Source of the DNA: Salvelinus alpinus
Taxonomy: Eukaryota; Chordata; Actinopteri; Salmoniformes; Salmonidae
Direction: 5' to 3'
NCBI RefSeq assembly: GCF_045679555.1
Contig: NC_092096.1
Span: forward strand, 22,041,211 to 22,105,210
DNA length: 64,000 nt
Position numbers and translations under genes: made by a program. The first letter of the stretch is position 1. Every line of letters begins with the position of its first letter. The notes beneath the pieces are model-generated. The model searched no databases, was not told the DNA's origin, and worked only from the letters and a program-made list of their open reading frames with translations. This document shows positions 25,586 through 38,064 of this stretch, piece by piece.

Positions 25586-27116
25586 TAGTTGTATCATGAT
25601 GTTGTCCTCTTTGGGTACAGCGAGCACCATCCCCCTCTCTCTGTCTCCTACAACCAGGCTGCTGTGGTCAGAGAGGTTGTAAATTCCTGGAGGAGATGAT
25701 CTCCTCATGGCCACAGTATAGAGAGAGAGTGAGTTTTCATAGAGAGAACAAAGAAATGTCTTCCACCTCACAGAACTTGAGGTCCGAACAACATTTATGT
25801 GCTGGAGAAAGTATAAAAGATCGGTGAAGAATCCAGCTACGAACTGGTCCGTTTGGTACAATTTTGTGAAACACCTGGGAGACAATACGCCCACATTACC
25901 ATAACGCTGTTTATATAATAGCCTCAGATATGAGGCTTACATCTAATTGTTGTATAAGATGAATGAGTGAGGTTGATACTGTTTGTGAAATTGTGTAATG
26001 TGATTTTGGACTGTTTAATGAAGGACACTCCAATTCCCTTTGGAGTTTAACTAAATCAGAGGACCGCCCATGAGCACAGTTATGGTCTGGCGTCCTGGGA
26101 CAGGCCCTTTTCTGCTCTTCCGAATAAAACTCCCACCCGGGGTTTTCTATCACCAGACCAGCTTACCTCGATAACGAAAGGGCCAAGGTTTGAGAGGAGA
26201 CCGAGCTTACCTCAATTACGAGATGGCTAAAGGTTGCAGACCAGCTTACCACGAGAGGGCCAAGGTTTGAGTAGAGACTATAAACCTAAGGTTTGAGTAG
26301 ATGGCTGAATCTTTTAACCATACCACGTGGTTAAACTCTTAGACTATCGATACCGACAGAATAAGAACAAGTCTTTGATATTAATTACTAGTCTGCAGCT
26401 AGGAATTCGGTATCATAGAACGCGAAGACCGACAACCGCCGAAACATCTATCCAATAACGACATGAATGAATGTCACTCTGAACTATCCATTCTAACCAC
26501 GACAGAGAGAGGGCGGACAGACTCTCGAACAGAAACAAACTTTTCAACAGAGATCCCGACGACACACTGAGCGTAAATATATATATTGATTGCAATTGTT
26601 CCTGAATGAGTCAAAGGATTAGCATGTTCATGTGCAAAGGATTAGCATTTCAATTGTTATAATTATCACTCTGTCTAACAAGCCGCCATACCGGTTTAGC
26701 CCACTAGGGCACATCCCCCTATCATTTCTTTGTAAACATATCTATTTTGTTTGTTTGTGTGATGCATTTCTGTGAATTACTTAGTTAGTAAATAAATGAT
26801 TTTAAGACAATTGATGTATGGAGGACTCATAGTGAAGACTGGGTTCGTGCAGATAACCAACAATTTACGACGTTTGGAATGAGACTAATGTGAGGTAAAT
26901 AATAATTCATTAATTCGAAGACTAATTGATCAGATATTAAAATATCTGAAAGTTATATTAGGAAAATTATAACTTTGTAATCTGAATATTTTCCTTGGTG
27001 CCCCGACTTCCTAGTTAATTACAGTTACATGATTAATCAGTTTAATCGCCTAATAATAATTACAGAGAGTTATTTGATAAATAACTCTTCAGTTTTAATG
27101 ATGCCAAAGACACGAC
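25586..27116. mobile_element. Possible LTR-derived sequence, unresolved
   Basis: Sequence from the end of the minisatellite to GATGCCAAAGACACGACA resembles, from memory, a salmonid retroelement terminal region. It has AATAAATGAT near 26790, TGTTTGTTTGTGTGATGCAT before it, and the CCCCGACTTCCTAGTTAATT block. A local duplication around ACCAGCTTACC (26156 and 26243) is visible. I found no matching target duplication or internal retroviral or gypsy coding region, so both boundaries and class are uncertain. Confidence 0.3.
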
Positions 27117-28077
27117 AGTTGGCAGACAAGCTGTGGCCTTTTTATGGTAGCTTCAAAGCCTCAAAGGCAGACTATAAAGAATGGAAGGTGGCTGCAGTTT
27201 GGTCCAAAGTACAATGTGACTGGTGTGTCTCTCAGGGTGTTCGACATGAAGGCAAGGCGCTCATTCAGGATACATTGGCTGAGTCAGAGCTCATTTACTC
27301 ACTGTATCCACACATTTTGTAATTAACAACCTTGGTTACATCAATGTGACTGATAATTACTTAATTGAACCTGAACTGGCCGTTTAGGGTATGTCTAATT
27401 GCGTTTCGGGAAATGTAATGTGTGTTATGGTCCACTACGCCTCACGGTAAGTGGCCCTGATGGGTTAAGGTTATTTGCGTTTGGCTCAGTTACCAGTCTA
27501 AATAGGTGTTTTGTGTGCATGTAGATAGGAGAATAAAAAGAGGTTGCTCCCAGGCAGAGTGAAGGGAAATGGACACATTACAACAGTAATGTTAATGTTG
27601 ATAGCAATAGTGTTGATAGTTAGTATTATTGATGTTGATGATTTTCTTGTTCATAATGACTAGTCACTGATATTGTTAATCTCGTCTCTCTCCCATCTTC
27701 CTATGTGTTCCTGAGGTTGATAATAGTCTGAACAGGCACACTATTCCCTAACTGGCACACTATTCCACACTATTCCCCTATAGGAAATAGGGTGCCATTT
27801 TGAACACAATTATAGTGTGTAAACCATTCTGTAGCTTGTCCTAGGGGCAAGGGTGGTCCAAACTAGCACGGTACAAACCATCCTGATCTCCTGAGCTTAC
27901 ATTCTGTAGTGAAATAGAATGTAAGCTCGAGAGATCAGGATGATTCGTACGAGGCGAACAAATTCAAAGTCACCAATGGATTTCATATAGGATTTGTTAT
28001 TGGTCTCTTAATCTCAATTCTCAGCCACTAGTTGAGCAAATACATTCAAGATTGAGTCTGACCCCAAGTGCAAAACT
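27117..28077. other. Intergenic DNA with a partial family-A repeat and a hairpin
   Basis: 27735-27808 is half of a family-A repeat (ACTATTCCCCTATAGGAAAT…GGGTGCCATTTTGAAC). The rest is unassigned apart from the hairpin listed separately. Confidence 0.4.
27871..27950. repeat. Inverted repeat (hairpin), arms about 35 bp
   Basis: GTACAAACCATCCTGATCTC and CTGAGCTTACATTCT return as AGAATGTAAGCTCGAGAGAT and CAGGATGATTCGTAC with about four mismatches and a short loop GTAGTGAAAT. Confidence 0.85.
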
Positions 28078-28612
28078 TTACATTTTAGTTGACACTTTTA
28101 TCCAGAGCAATTTACAGGAGCAATTAGGGCACATTGTGTTACGGGTGTGTACTGGAGGAGAAGTCAGGTGCAGGAGAGCAGAGTGTAGTTAACAGGCTCA
28201 CTTTTAATTCCGGTCCAAACGAAAGCACAGAATTACATACAACGTGCCCAAAACACAGAACAATAAACAAAAGTCTGGCACATAACAATACCCACATAAC
28301 ATCAAAACAATTTCACACAAAGACATGGAGGGGAACAGAGGACTACATACATTCAGTGTGATTAGGGAATGAAAGCCAGGTGTGTATGGAACAAGACAAA
28401 ACAAATGGGAATATGAAAAATGGAGCGGCGATGGCTAGAAAGCCGGTGACGTCGATCGCCGAACGCCGCCCGAACAAGGAGAGGAGCCGACTTCCGCCGA
28501 AGTCGTGACACATTGACAGATTTTTCACCCAGTCAGCTTGAGAATTCGAACCAGTCAACTTTCGTTTACTGGCTCAACACTCTTAACTGCTAGGCTACCT
28601 GCCACCCTGTAT
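28078..28612 (-). mobile_element. tRNA-derived SINE split by a solo LTR
   Basis: Read on minus, 28612-28516 gives GGCAGGTAGCCTAGCAGTTA … GACTGGTTCGAATTCTCAAG (A and B boxes). 28136-28078 gives the tail TGCTCCTGTAAATTGCTCTG then GATAAAAGTGTC. The two halves are exactly interrupted by the LTR at 28137-28510. Confidence 0.82.
28137..28510 (-). mobile_element. Solo LTR, 374 bp
   Basis: On minus it starts TGTCACGACTTCGGCGG and ends ACACCCGTAACA. A 5-bp duplication CATTG flanks it (28132-28136 and 28511-28515). ATTAAAAGTGAGCC near 28205 on minus can serve as poly-A signal. The ends match the solo LTR at 2314-2693 (TGTCACG…CG(T)TACA type), so they are likely related families. Confidence 0.75.
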
Positions 28613-29206
28613 TTATGTAGGGTTTATGTTGTGTGTTTCACTGATACACTCTCCTTTTGGGAGAATAACATGACTGTAGAGATGGAGCGCCGGAGGCTAA
28701 TAATATGTGTTGACAGATTGTGCAATCGCTCCTGTGTCATTTTCATATCATCTGGAGGAAGATGCCTTAGTGGCTCGGAAGAGGGTGACCGTATTAGAAT
28801 TCCATGCAGCTCCGAGAGTGTCACCACATAATTATTCCACATAAAGGGAGAACAGCACTTTATTTCAAGGCCCATAAAAGCGACAGCCTGTGGGGCTGAG
28901 TCTGATAAGCTACTCAGTTAACTCAAGGAAGAGAGTAATGCCCCCCTGTGCCCTCTCTCTGTCAACGGCACGCCGGGCCTGACCACTGTTTCCCCCTCCA
29001 GGCCCATTAATATTCCCAACACAGCTGAACCTGTCCCCTATGTCCTGCCCTCCGCGCAGCGTGCCGGGCCGCTGGCCGTTAGCCTCTCTGCACTCTAGTT
29101 TAATTAGCCGCTAATGGCAGTTGACGGAACATCACTAATCAACGGTGATGGTAAAGCCCTGACAGAGATATCTTTGTCCCGCCCCCCTACCCCTCACACA
29201 CACACA
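28613..29206. other. Unique DNA, possible conserved non-coding sequence
   Basis: No repeats or convincing coding exon. The segments around 28690-28840 (GTTGACAGATTGTGCAATCG …) and 29040-29170 (TTTAATTAGCCGCTAATGGC) are non-repetitive, contain homeodomain-type TAATTA/CTAATGG cores and stand out from the repeat-rich surroundings. Regulatory function is inference. Confidence 0.35.
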
Positions 29207-29280
29207 CATAACGTGCTGTGTCAGCACGCACGCACGCACACACAGGCAGGCAGGCACACACATACATAACGTGCTGTGTC

Positions 29281-29371
<91 letters not shown>
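29207..29371. repeat. (CA)n microsatellite with duplicated lead-in
   Basis: CATAACGTGCTGTGTCA occurs at 29207 and 29265; 29282-29371 is about 45 CA. CACGCACGCACG and CAGGCAGGCAGG tracts lie between. Confidence 0.93.
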
Positions 29372-29373
<2 letters not shown>

Positions 29374-30459
29374 CCTCCCCCCACCACCCTCCATTCTACC
29401 AGCGGTGTGACACGAGGGAAACTGTCATTAGTGTTAGCGCCTGTCTCCCACGCGCTGGTGAAGAGGACCTTTGGGCCTCCCCTCTAGCATGCTAGCATCA
29501 CAACATCAACCCAAATCAATTACAGGGCCTAACAAATAATTGATCGACCCCCCCTCCCCCTCTCCTCCAGGACGAGTATGCATAGCTACACTTTTATTTC
29601 CATGCTATGAAATCAATATGCCTATACACAGTTATATGTTTGGGTTAATCTCTTTCGCTATTCACATTACATTACTGCATTAGTGTAACATTAGCATGGC
29701 GGACATTTTGTGGGCAGAGACCAGGGAGCTGTCAGTGGAGAGTCTAACAAACCCCAGCTTTGTTTCCAATGGCCACTGAGAAATCTCGCAAGCAAAACTT
29801 AATAGTCATCGGATATATGTGTGTAATTCTGTATGTTTGCGTACAGCAAAAGAAAAGGTAGCTTCCCTCTTACAATACGGGAGGATCAGTGGCTTGGGAT
29901 GTGGTTTTACTGACCTCGGATGTTCCTGTGTGTTTGTTTGCCGGTTCTATTACACATACACAAACAAACTGAATGAACTATGGTTTACAATGTCACAATA
30001 GCCCTGACATGATGCTATGTCACTGGAAGAGTTGACTGGAAACAAAGCAATGTTAAACAATTTGAATCTACTCTTTTCCACATTTTCTATTTCCCTCCTA
30101 AATCTGCTGGATAGACAGAATTATTTATTTTTGAGTTGGGCAAATTGCTAATTGTACAATCACTTTTGAAGTTGCACTCTGGAGCTCTGGAGACCAATGC
30201 AATTCTAGCACAAATCTCTCTATTACATGGCAAAACCTTTGGAGAATAGGGTACAACTATGCGACTCAGCGGAACCCGGTCCTAGGGCCTTCCAAAAATA
30301 ACAATTTAGATTCACGATGTTTCCGTATTACAAAGTAATAAAAGCTGATCAACTGAATTTCTCAATTTTAATTGCCACTTGAATGGGAATTTATGCCTGC
30401 AGGACCTCTGAGCCAGTGTCCCTATGGAGAGGGTGACATTCAGGGAGGCTGGAATAAGG
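29372..30459. other. Intergenic DNA, no gene recognised
   Basis: No repeat family or exon could be supported. Short open frames lack any recognisable domain. Confidence 0.4.
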
Positions 30460-33400
30460 ACTACAGTATCTGCTACAGTACCCAATACAGTACCCAATAC
30501 AGTACCCAATACAGTACCCACTACAGTACCCAATACAGTACCCGCTACAGTACCCGCTACATTATCCACTACAGTACCCACTACAGTACCCAATACAGTA
30601 CCCAATAGAGTACCCGCTACATTATCCACTACAGTACCCACTACAGTACCCGCTACATTATCCACTTCAGTACCCGCTACAGTACCAACCACAGTACCCA
30701 ATACAGTACCCGCTACAGTACCAACCACAGTACCCAATACAGTACCCGCTACAGTACCGAATAGAGTACCTGCTACATTATCCACTACAGTACCCACTAC
30801 AGTACCCGCTACATTATCCACTTCAGTACCCAATAGAGTACCCGCTACAGTACCAACCACAGTACCCAATAGAGTACCCGCTACAGTACCAACCACAGTA
30901 CCAATAGAGTACCCGCTACAGTACCAACCACAGTACCCAATAGAGTACACGCTACAGTACCCGCTACAGTACCAACCACAGTACCCAATAGAGTACACGC
31001 TACAGTACCCGCTACAGTACCAACCACAGTACCCAATAGAGTACACGCTACAGTACCCGCTACAGTACCCAATAAAATACCCAATAGAGTACCAGCTACG
31101 GTATCCGACTCAGGACCCAATAGAGTACCCGCTACAGTACCAACCACAGTACCCGCTACAGTACCCACTACAGTACCTGCTACAGTACCCACAGTACCCG
31201 CTACAGTACCCACTAAAATACCCAATAGAGTACCAGCTACGGTATCTGACTCAGGACCCAATAGAGTACCCGCTACAGTACCAACCACAGTACCCGCTAC
31301 AGTACCCACTACAGTACCCGCTACAGTACCCACTACAGTACCCGCTACAGTACCCACTACAGTACCCGCTACAGTACCAAATAGAATACCCAATAGAGTA
31401 CCCACTACAGTATCCATTACAGTACCCAATAGACTACCCACTACAGTATCAACCACAGTACCCAAATAGAGTACATGCTACAATACCCGCTAGAGTACTT
31501 ACTACAGTACCCACTACAGTACCCGCTACAGTACCCAATAGAGTACACGCTACAGTACCCACTACAGTACCCGATAGAGTACCCGCTCCAGTACCCAATA
31601 GAGTGCCCAATAGAGTGCCCGCTACAGTACCCGCTACAGTACCCGCTAGAGTACCCACCGCAGAACCTGCTACAGTACCCACTACTGTACCCACTACAGT
31701 ACCCAATAGAGTATCCACTACAGTACCCAATACAGTACCCGCTACAGTACCCGCTACTGTACCCACTACAGTACCCAATAGATTACCCACTTCAGTACCG
31801 AATAGAGTACCCGCTACAGTACCAACCACAGTACCCGCTACAGTACCCACTACAGTACCCGCTACAGTACCCACTACAGTACCCGCTATAGTACCAAATA
31901 GAATACCCAATAGAGTACCCACTACAGTACCCAATAGACTAGCCACTACAGTATCAACCACAGTACCCAAATAGAGTACATGCTACAGTACCCGCTAGAG
32001 TACTTACTACAGTACCCACTACAGTACCCACTACAGTACCCAATAGAGTACACGCTACAGTACCCACTACAGTACCCGATAGAGTACCCGCTACAGTACC
32101 CACTACAGTACCCGCTACAGTTTCCACTTCAGTACCCAATAGAGTACCTGCTACAGTACCCACTACAGTACCCACTACAGTACCCGCTACAGTAACCACT
32201 TCAGTACCCAATAGAGTACCCGCTACAGTATCCACTTCAGTACCCAATAGAGTACCCGCTACAGTATCCACTACAGTACCCGCACAGTATCCACTACAGT
32301 ACCCAATAGAGTACCCGCTACAGTACCCGCTACAGTACCAGTAGAGTACTCACTACAGTATCAACCACAGTACCCGCTACAGTACCCACTAGAGTACCCA
32401 ATTAGAGTACCCAATAGAGTAACCGCTACAGTACAAAATAGAGTACCCGCTACAGTACCCGCTACAGTACCAATAGAGTACTCACTACAGTATCAACCAC
32501 AGTACCCGCTACAGTACCCACTAGAGTACCCACTACAGTATCCACTACAGTACCAATAGAGTACTCGCTACAGTATCAACCACAGTACCCGCTACAGTAC
32601 CTGCTACAGTACCCACTACGGTACCCAATAGAGTGCCCGCTACAGTAACCAATAGAGTGCCCGCTACAGTACCCACTACAATACCCGCTCCAGTACCCAC
32701 TACAGTACCCACTAGAGTGCCCGCTACAGTACCCGCTACAGTACCCACCGCAGAACCTGCTACAGTACCCGCTACTGTACCCACTACAGTACCCAATACA
32801 GTACCCGCTACAGTACCCGCTACTGTACCCACTACAGTACCCAATAGATTACCCGCTTCAGTACCCAATAGAGTACCCGCTACAGTACCCGCTCCAGTAC
32901 CCACTACAGTACCCACTACAGTACCCAAAAGAGTACCCGCTACAGTACCCGCTACAGTACCAATTAGAGTACCCAATAGAGTAACCGCTACAGTACAAAA
33001 TAGAGTACCCGCTACAGTACCCGCTACAGTACCAATAGAGTACTCACTACAGTATCAACCACAGTACCCGCTACAGTACCCACTAGAGTACCCACTACAG
33101 TATCCACTACAGTACCAATAGAGTACTCGCTACAGTATCAACCACAGTACCCGCTACAGTACCTGCTACAGTACCCACTATGGTACCCAATAGAGTGCCC
33201 GCTACAGTACCCGCTACAGTACCCACTACAATGCCCACTACAGTACCTACTACAGTAACCAATAGAGTGCCCGCTCCAGTACCCACTACAGTACCCGCTC
33301 CAGTACCCACTACAGTACCCACTACAGTACCCAATAGAGTGCCCGCTACAGTACCCAATACAGTACCCGCTACAGTACCCACCGCAGTACCTGCTACAGT

Positions 33401-34638
33401 ACCCACTACAGTATCCACTACAGTACCAATAGAGTACTCGCTACAGTATCAACCACAGTACCCGCTACAGTACCTGCTACAGTACCCACTATGGTACCCA
33501 ATAGAGTGCCCGCTACAGTACCCACCGCAGTACCTGCTACATTACCTGGTACTGTACCCACTACAGTACCCAATAGAGTACCCGCTACAGTACCCGCTAC
33601 AGTACCAGTAGAGTACTCACTACAGTATCAACCACAGTACCCGCTACGTTACCCACTAGAGTACCCACTACAGTACCCGCTACAGTACCTGCTACAGTAC
33701 CAATTAGAGTACCCAATAGAATAACCGCTACAGTACAAAATAGAGTACCCGCTACAGTACCCGCTACAGTACCAATAGAGTACTCACTACAGTATCAACC
33801 ACAGTACCCGCTACAGTACCCACTAGAGTACCCACTACAGTATCCACTACAGTACCAATAGAGTACTCGCTACAGTATCAACCACAGTACCCGCTACAGT
33901 ACCTGCTACAGTACCCACTATGGTACCCAATAGAGTGCCCGCTACAGTACCCGCTACAGTACCCACTACAGTACCCACTACAATGCCCACTACAGTACCT
34001 ACTACAGTAACCAATAGAGTGCCCGCTCCAGTACCCACTACAGTACCCACTACAGTACCCACTACAGTACCCAATAGAGTGCCCGCTACAGTACCCAATA
34101 CAGTACCCGCTACAGTACCCACCGCAGTACCTGCTACAGTACCCACCGCAGTACCTGCTACAGTACCCACTACAGTATCCACTACAGTACCAATAGAGTA
34201 CTCGCTACAGTATCAACCACAGTACCCGTTACAGTACCTGCTACAGTACCCACTATGGTACCCAATAGAGTGCCCGCTACAGTACCCGCTACAATGCCCA
34301 CTACAGTACCTACTACAGTACCTACTACAGTAACCAATAGAGTGCCCGCTCCAGTACCCACTACAGTACCCGCTCCAGTACCCACTACAGTACCCACTAC
34401 AGTACCCAATAGAGTGCCCGCTACAGTACCCAATACAGTACCCGCTACAGTACCCACCGCAGTACCTGCTACAGTACCCGCTATTGTACCCACTACAGTA
34501 CCCAATAGAGTATCCACTACAGTACTCAATACAGTACCCGCTACAGTACCCGCTACTGTACCCACTACAGTACACAATAGATTACCCGCTACAGTACCCA
34601 ATAGAGTACCCACTACAGTACCCACTACAGTACCCGCT
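30460..34638. repeat. 12-bp minisatellite (CAGTACCCNNTA), about 4.2 kb
   Basis: About 350 units of CAGTACCCACTA, CAGTACCCGCTA, GAGTACCCAATA and related forms. Single-base slips (13-bp units) change phase locally. Longer blocks recur: the marker GAGTACTCGCTACAGTATCA occurs at 32559, 33121, 33432, 33861 and 34196, and another block around CCCAAATAGAGTACATGCTA occurs at about 31462 and 31969. The unit length makes open frames (TVPATVP, QYPLQYP, GTVAGTV) in all directions; none is a gene. The array abuts a Tc1 fragment at 34639. Confidence 0.95.
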
Positions 34639-35321
34639 GGCAGAATCATGTTGTGGGGGTGCTTTGCTGCAGTAGGGACTGCTGCACTTCACAAAATAGA
34701 TGGCATCATGAGGTAGGAAAATTATGTGGATATATTGAAGCAACATCTCAAGATTTCAGTCAGGAAGTTAAAGCTTGGTCGCAAATGGGTCTTCCAAATG
34801 GACATTGACCCCAAGCATACTTCCAAAGTTGTGGCAAAATGGCTTAAGGACAACAAAGTCCAGGTATTGGAGTGGCCATCACAAAGCCATGACCTCAATC
34901 CTATAGAAAATGTTTGGGCAGAACTGAAAAAGCATGTGCGAGAAAGGAGGCCTACAAACCTGACTCAGTTACACCAGCTCTGTCAGGAGGAATGGGCCAA
35001 AATTCACCCAACTTATTGTGGGAAGCTTGTGGAAGGCTACCCGAAACGTTTGACCCAAGTTAAACAATTTAAAGGCAATGCTACCAAATACTAATTGAGT
35101 GTATGTAAATTTCTGACCCACTGGCAATGTGATGAAAGAAATAAAAGCTGAAATAAATCATTCTCTCTACTATTAATCTGACATTTCACATTCTTAAAAT
35201 AAAGTGGTGATCCTAACTGACCTAAGACAGGGAATTTTTACTAGGATTAAATGTCAGGAATTGTGAAAAACTGAGTATAAATGTACTTGGCTAAAGTGTA
35301 TGTAACCTTCTGACTCAACTG
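34639..35321 (+). mobile_element. Tc1-like transposon, 3' half only
   Basis: Starts abruptly at GGCAGAATCATGTTGTGG, directly after the last CAGTACCCGCT unit, and ends in ACCTTCTGACTCAACTG, the inverted end of the family seen at 4882-6431. The 5' half is absent, so the minisatellite meets it at an internal breakpoint. Confidence 0.9.
34726..35094 (+). pseudogene. Tc1 transposase, C-terminal half
   Basis: About 120 residues include [18 protein letters not shown] (second catalytic Asp), SHDLNPIENVWAELKKHV (third acid, with SHD for SPD) and [20 protein letters not shown], ending at a stop. The helix-turn-helix domains and first catalytic acid are lost. Confidence 0.9.
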
Positions 35322-35640
35322 TACATACAGACTCCATGGTGTTGTTGCAGTAGCCCTCAATTCAACTCGTAACAACACACATCTCTAACGCACTTATCTG
35401 CGTTCACAACGACCCATTGGTAGCTATTTTGTGTCCAAAAGTCTTCAGAAATGAAATGTATCAAAGACTGTTATTTGAGTATCAAAGAGAGGAATAATAT
35501 CTGCTCGATTTCAGACAAGACAGGACTTTGTACTCCCTGGTACATGCCCTCAGCACACGAGACAAAACAATGTTCTCTTATTGAGATGTAAGACAACAGC
35601 TGGACTTTAGCCAGAACATGAAAACAGCAACTCAAAGGAT
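35322..35640. other. Intergenic DNA, no feature recognised
   Basis: I see no gene or repeat here. Confidence 0.45.
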
Positions 35641-35755
35641 TCGTCCCAAATGGCACCCTATTCTCTATATAGTGCACTACTTTTGACCAGGACCCACAGG
35701 GCTTTGATCAAAAGTAGTGCACTATGTAAGGAATAGGGTGCCATTTGGAAAACTA
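35641..35755. mobile_element. Palindromic MITE-like repeat, family A
   Basis: GTCCCAAATGGCACCCTATT … TAGTGCACTACTTTTGACCA on one side and AAAAGTAGTGCACTATGTAA … GGAATAGGGTGCCATTTGG on the other. Well preserved. Confidence 0.87.
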
Positions 35756-36713
35756 GTTAACTTTTACACAGAACTCTAGAGACAACTGCTAGGGGCTTTT
35801 CTGACTCATTTGGAATTCACAACGACAAGAGGACTAATTTCATCTCCACTCACAGTTGCCCTTGAGACTTCAACACGTTGAGGCAATTTCAGAGGATGAA
35901 TGCTGGTTGGGTTGTAGCCCATATTATTCCATCAGTTGCCTCTGATGCCAAAGGAGTCAATCAGTCAAAATGTAATCTTCAAATAAATGTGATCCTCTGA
36001 ATCCTTTTCCTCCATATCTAATTGTAATAGCTTGTCTAATTGTCACACAGCTGCCTGATGTAATCAGAAAAACTTTAAAATCACAGTATGTGTTTGTGGG
36101 ATTTTACATAGTGTCCCATTTTTAATTACAAGGGTTTTTCAGGGCCAGAATTGTTTAACTAATTTAGTCTCTCTTCCATGTGAAGGCTGCATTCAAAGTC
36201 TCCACCGTCAACAACAGCACCTCACACCTCTGCATCCTGGCTTGCTGCATGGCCGATGTGCAGAGCGGAGCTGTCATCTGATATTTAATTGCCGCCATCG
36301 TGGCCATAATCAGATATTTTTGGAATGCGTCCATGCAAGCCTCTGCTCGCAAAGAGTGCCAGAGATAATTTAGATCCTAGTGACAATCAGCCACTGACTC
36401 AGGCCATTCCCTCATTATAAGTGGATGAGGTGGATAGTCTCTCTGAGTTTTCTCGTCCTCATTGATGATTATAAGATTTGGAAAGAGAGAGAGAGAGAAC
36501 CCCAGTCAGGAACTAGCCATTAGTGTGGTGCTATGATTAGTTGCCATTGATTGTACATCCAGACATCTCTGATCACTCAATCGATGACATTGTAATGCAG
36601 TTCATGTTGGTATTGGACAACTGTATATGGGCGGTGGAATGTCCAGTAGAGCCCAGTGTTAATGAGGATGATTTGGCTCTCTCTCTTGGTGTCAACACAT
36701 CTCACAATCAGTG
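35756..36713. other. Unique DNA, possible conserved non-coding sequence
   Basis: No repeats until 36714. The segments near 36025-36060 (GCTTGTCTAATTGTCACACA) and 36180-36360 (TTTAATTGCCGCCATCGTGG … CATAATCAGATATTTTTGGA) look like typical vertebrate conserved non-coding sequence by composition and motif density. This is inference; no alignment was possible. Short open frames here are not convincing genes. Confidence 0.35.
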
Positions 36714-36999
36714 TGTGACTGTACAGGCAGTGTGGGACTGTACAGGCAGCGTGGGACTGTACAGGCAGCGTGGGACTGTACAGGCAGCGTGGGACTGTAC
36801 AGGCAGCGTGGGACTGTACAGGCAGCGTGGGACTGTACAGGCAGCGTGGGACTGTAAAGGCAGCGTGGGACTGTACAGGCAGTGTGGGACTGTACAGGCA
36901 GCGTGGGACTGTACAGGCAGCGTGGGACTGTAAAGGCAGCGTGGGACTGTACAGGCAGCGTGGGACTGTACAGGCAGCGTGGGACTGTACAGGCAGTGT
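36714..36999. repeat. 19-bp minisatellite, about 15 copies
   Basis: Unit GGCAGCGTGGGACTGTACA, with GGCAGTGTGGG and CTGTAAAGG variants. It runs into degenerate TG DNA at 37000. Confidence 0.95.
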
Positions 37000-37065
37000 G
37001 TGTATGTCTGTGCTTATGTGTGTGTGTGTCCTGGCGTGTGTGTGTGTGCGTACATGCACACATGT

Positions 37066-37144
<79 letters not shown>
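37000..37144. repeat. Degenerate TG tract and (TG)n microsatellite
   Basis: Broken TG to 37066, then about 39 uninterrupted TG to 37144. Confidence 0.95.
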
Positions 37145-37145
<1 letters not shown>

Positions 37146-37283
37146 CATAGACTGGCACTGTAGAGGGAAAAGGTCAGAGACTGCAGTGAGTTTGGCATCT
37201 AGAAGAGAGGCCACCATAAGAGAGAGGAAAATAGGGACACATCACAGTGGCTTCCGTTGACATTGAGAGCCATGTACTCCAGG

Positions 37284-37376
37284 CTGCTTCCCAAATGGCA
37301 CCTTATTCCCTACATAGTGCACTACTTTTAACCAGGGCCCATGCACCGTAAAGGGAATAGGGTTCCATTTGGAACA
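37284..37376. mobile_element. Palindromic MITE-like repeat, family A
   Basis: CTTCCCAAATGGCACCTTAT … CATAGTGCACTACTTTTAAC and AAAGGGAATAGGGTTCCATT. Slightly shortened centre. Confidence 0.8.
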
Positions 37377-38064
37377 GAACCATGTGCTCCAGATATGCAG
37401 TGTAAATACACTGAATCAATGTAGTGGCTATGCCTATTTCTAACCCAAAACCTGAATGCTAGCAACGCGGCGGGTAAACTCCAAAAAAGGGGAAGAGTTA
37501 TATATTGAAATACAGAGCCAGAACATCATGCCTGAAAAAATGTATTACATTTCCCCTAGGCTTATTTCCATATGATATTACAATTCAATGATATAATACC
37601 ATAACATTTGTCCTCAGAGCTTTATACCCACCATCTGGGTGGTGGTGAATACAGTTGAAGATTACATAAATTACAGGGGAATTAATAATTTTATGCTAGC
37701 TATTTTATAGTGGATTATGGATAGGATAACATGAGCCATCCTTTGTAGTCTATTGAGGCTCTGTGGTGAAGTTTCCCCACGGAACAGATCTAGGACCAGT
37801 TTCCCCTCCCTCAATCCTAACTTTAATCATTAGTGGGGAAAATGTAATACTGTAATACCTCTATTGAGAATGCATTGTAATCTGTAGCCCTGCTGTTTAA
37901 CAAGGAAGTAGACTGTTCAAGAGGGAATTACCCACATGACCTCAGTTGCCTTTAGGGCCGTTTTGAGATTCTAGATACCCTTTTCTATTGATCTGGACTT
38001 ACTGCTGTGAAATCGATACTTTGCCTTAGTAAATAAGTAGCCTGTTATGCCTCTGTGAGCATGT
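37377..38064. other. Intergenic DNA with one family-B repeat
   Basis: 37770-37850 (GTGAAGTTTCCCCACGGAAC … CCTAACTTTAATCATTAGTG) is a single family-B repeat, the inverse of the 44-bp array unit. No gene seen. Confidence 0.5.

Noticed and set aside
29819-30001. 60-codon plus-strand open frame
   Set aside because: No domain, no splice context and chance length for this composition.
30424-31974. 516-codon open frame with TVPATVP/QYPLQYP repeats
   Set aside because: It is a 12-bp tandem array read in codons; opposite-strand and shifted frames are also open and phase slips occur within the array.
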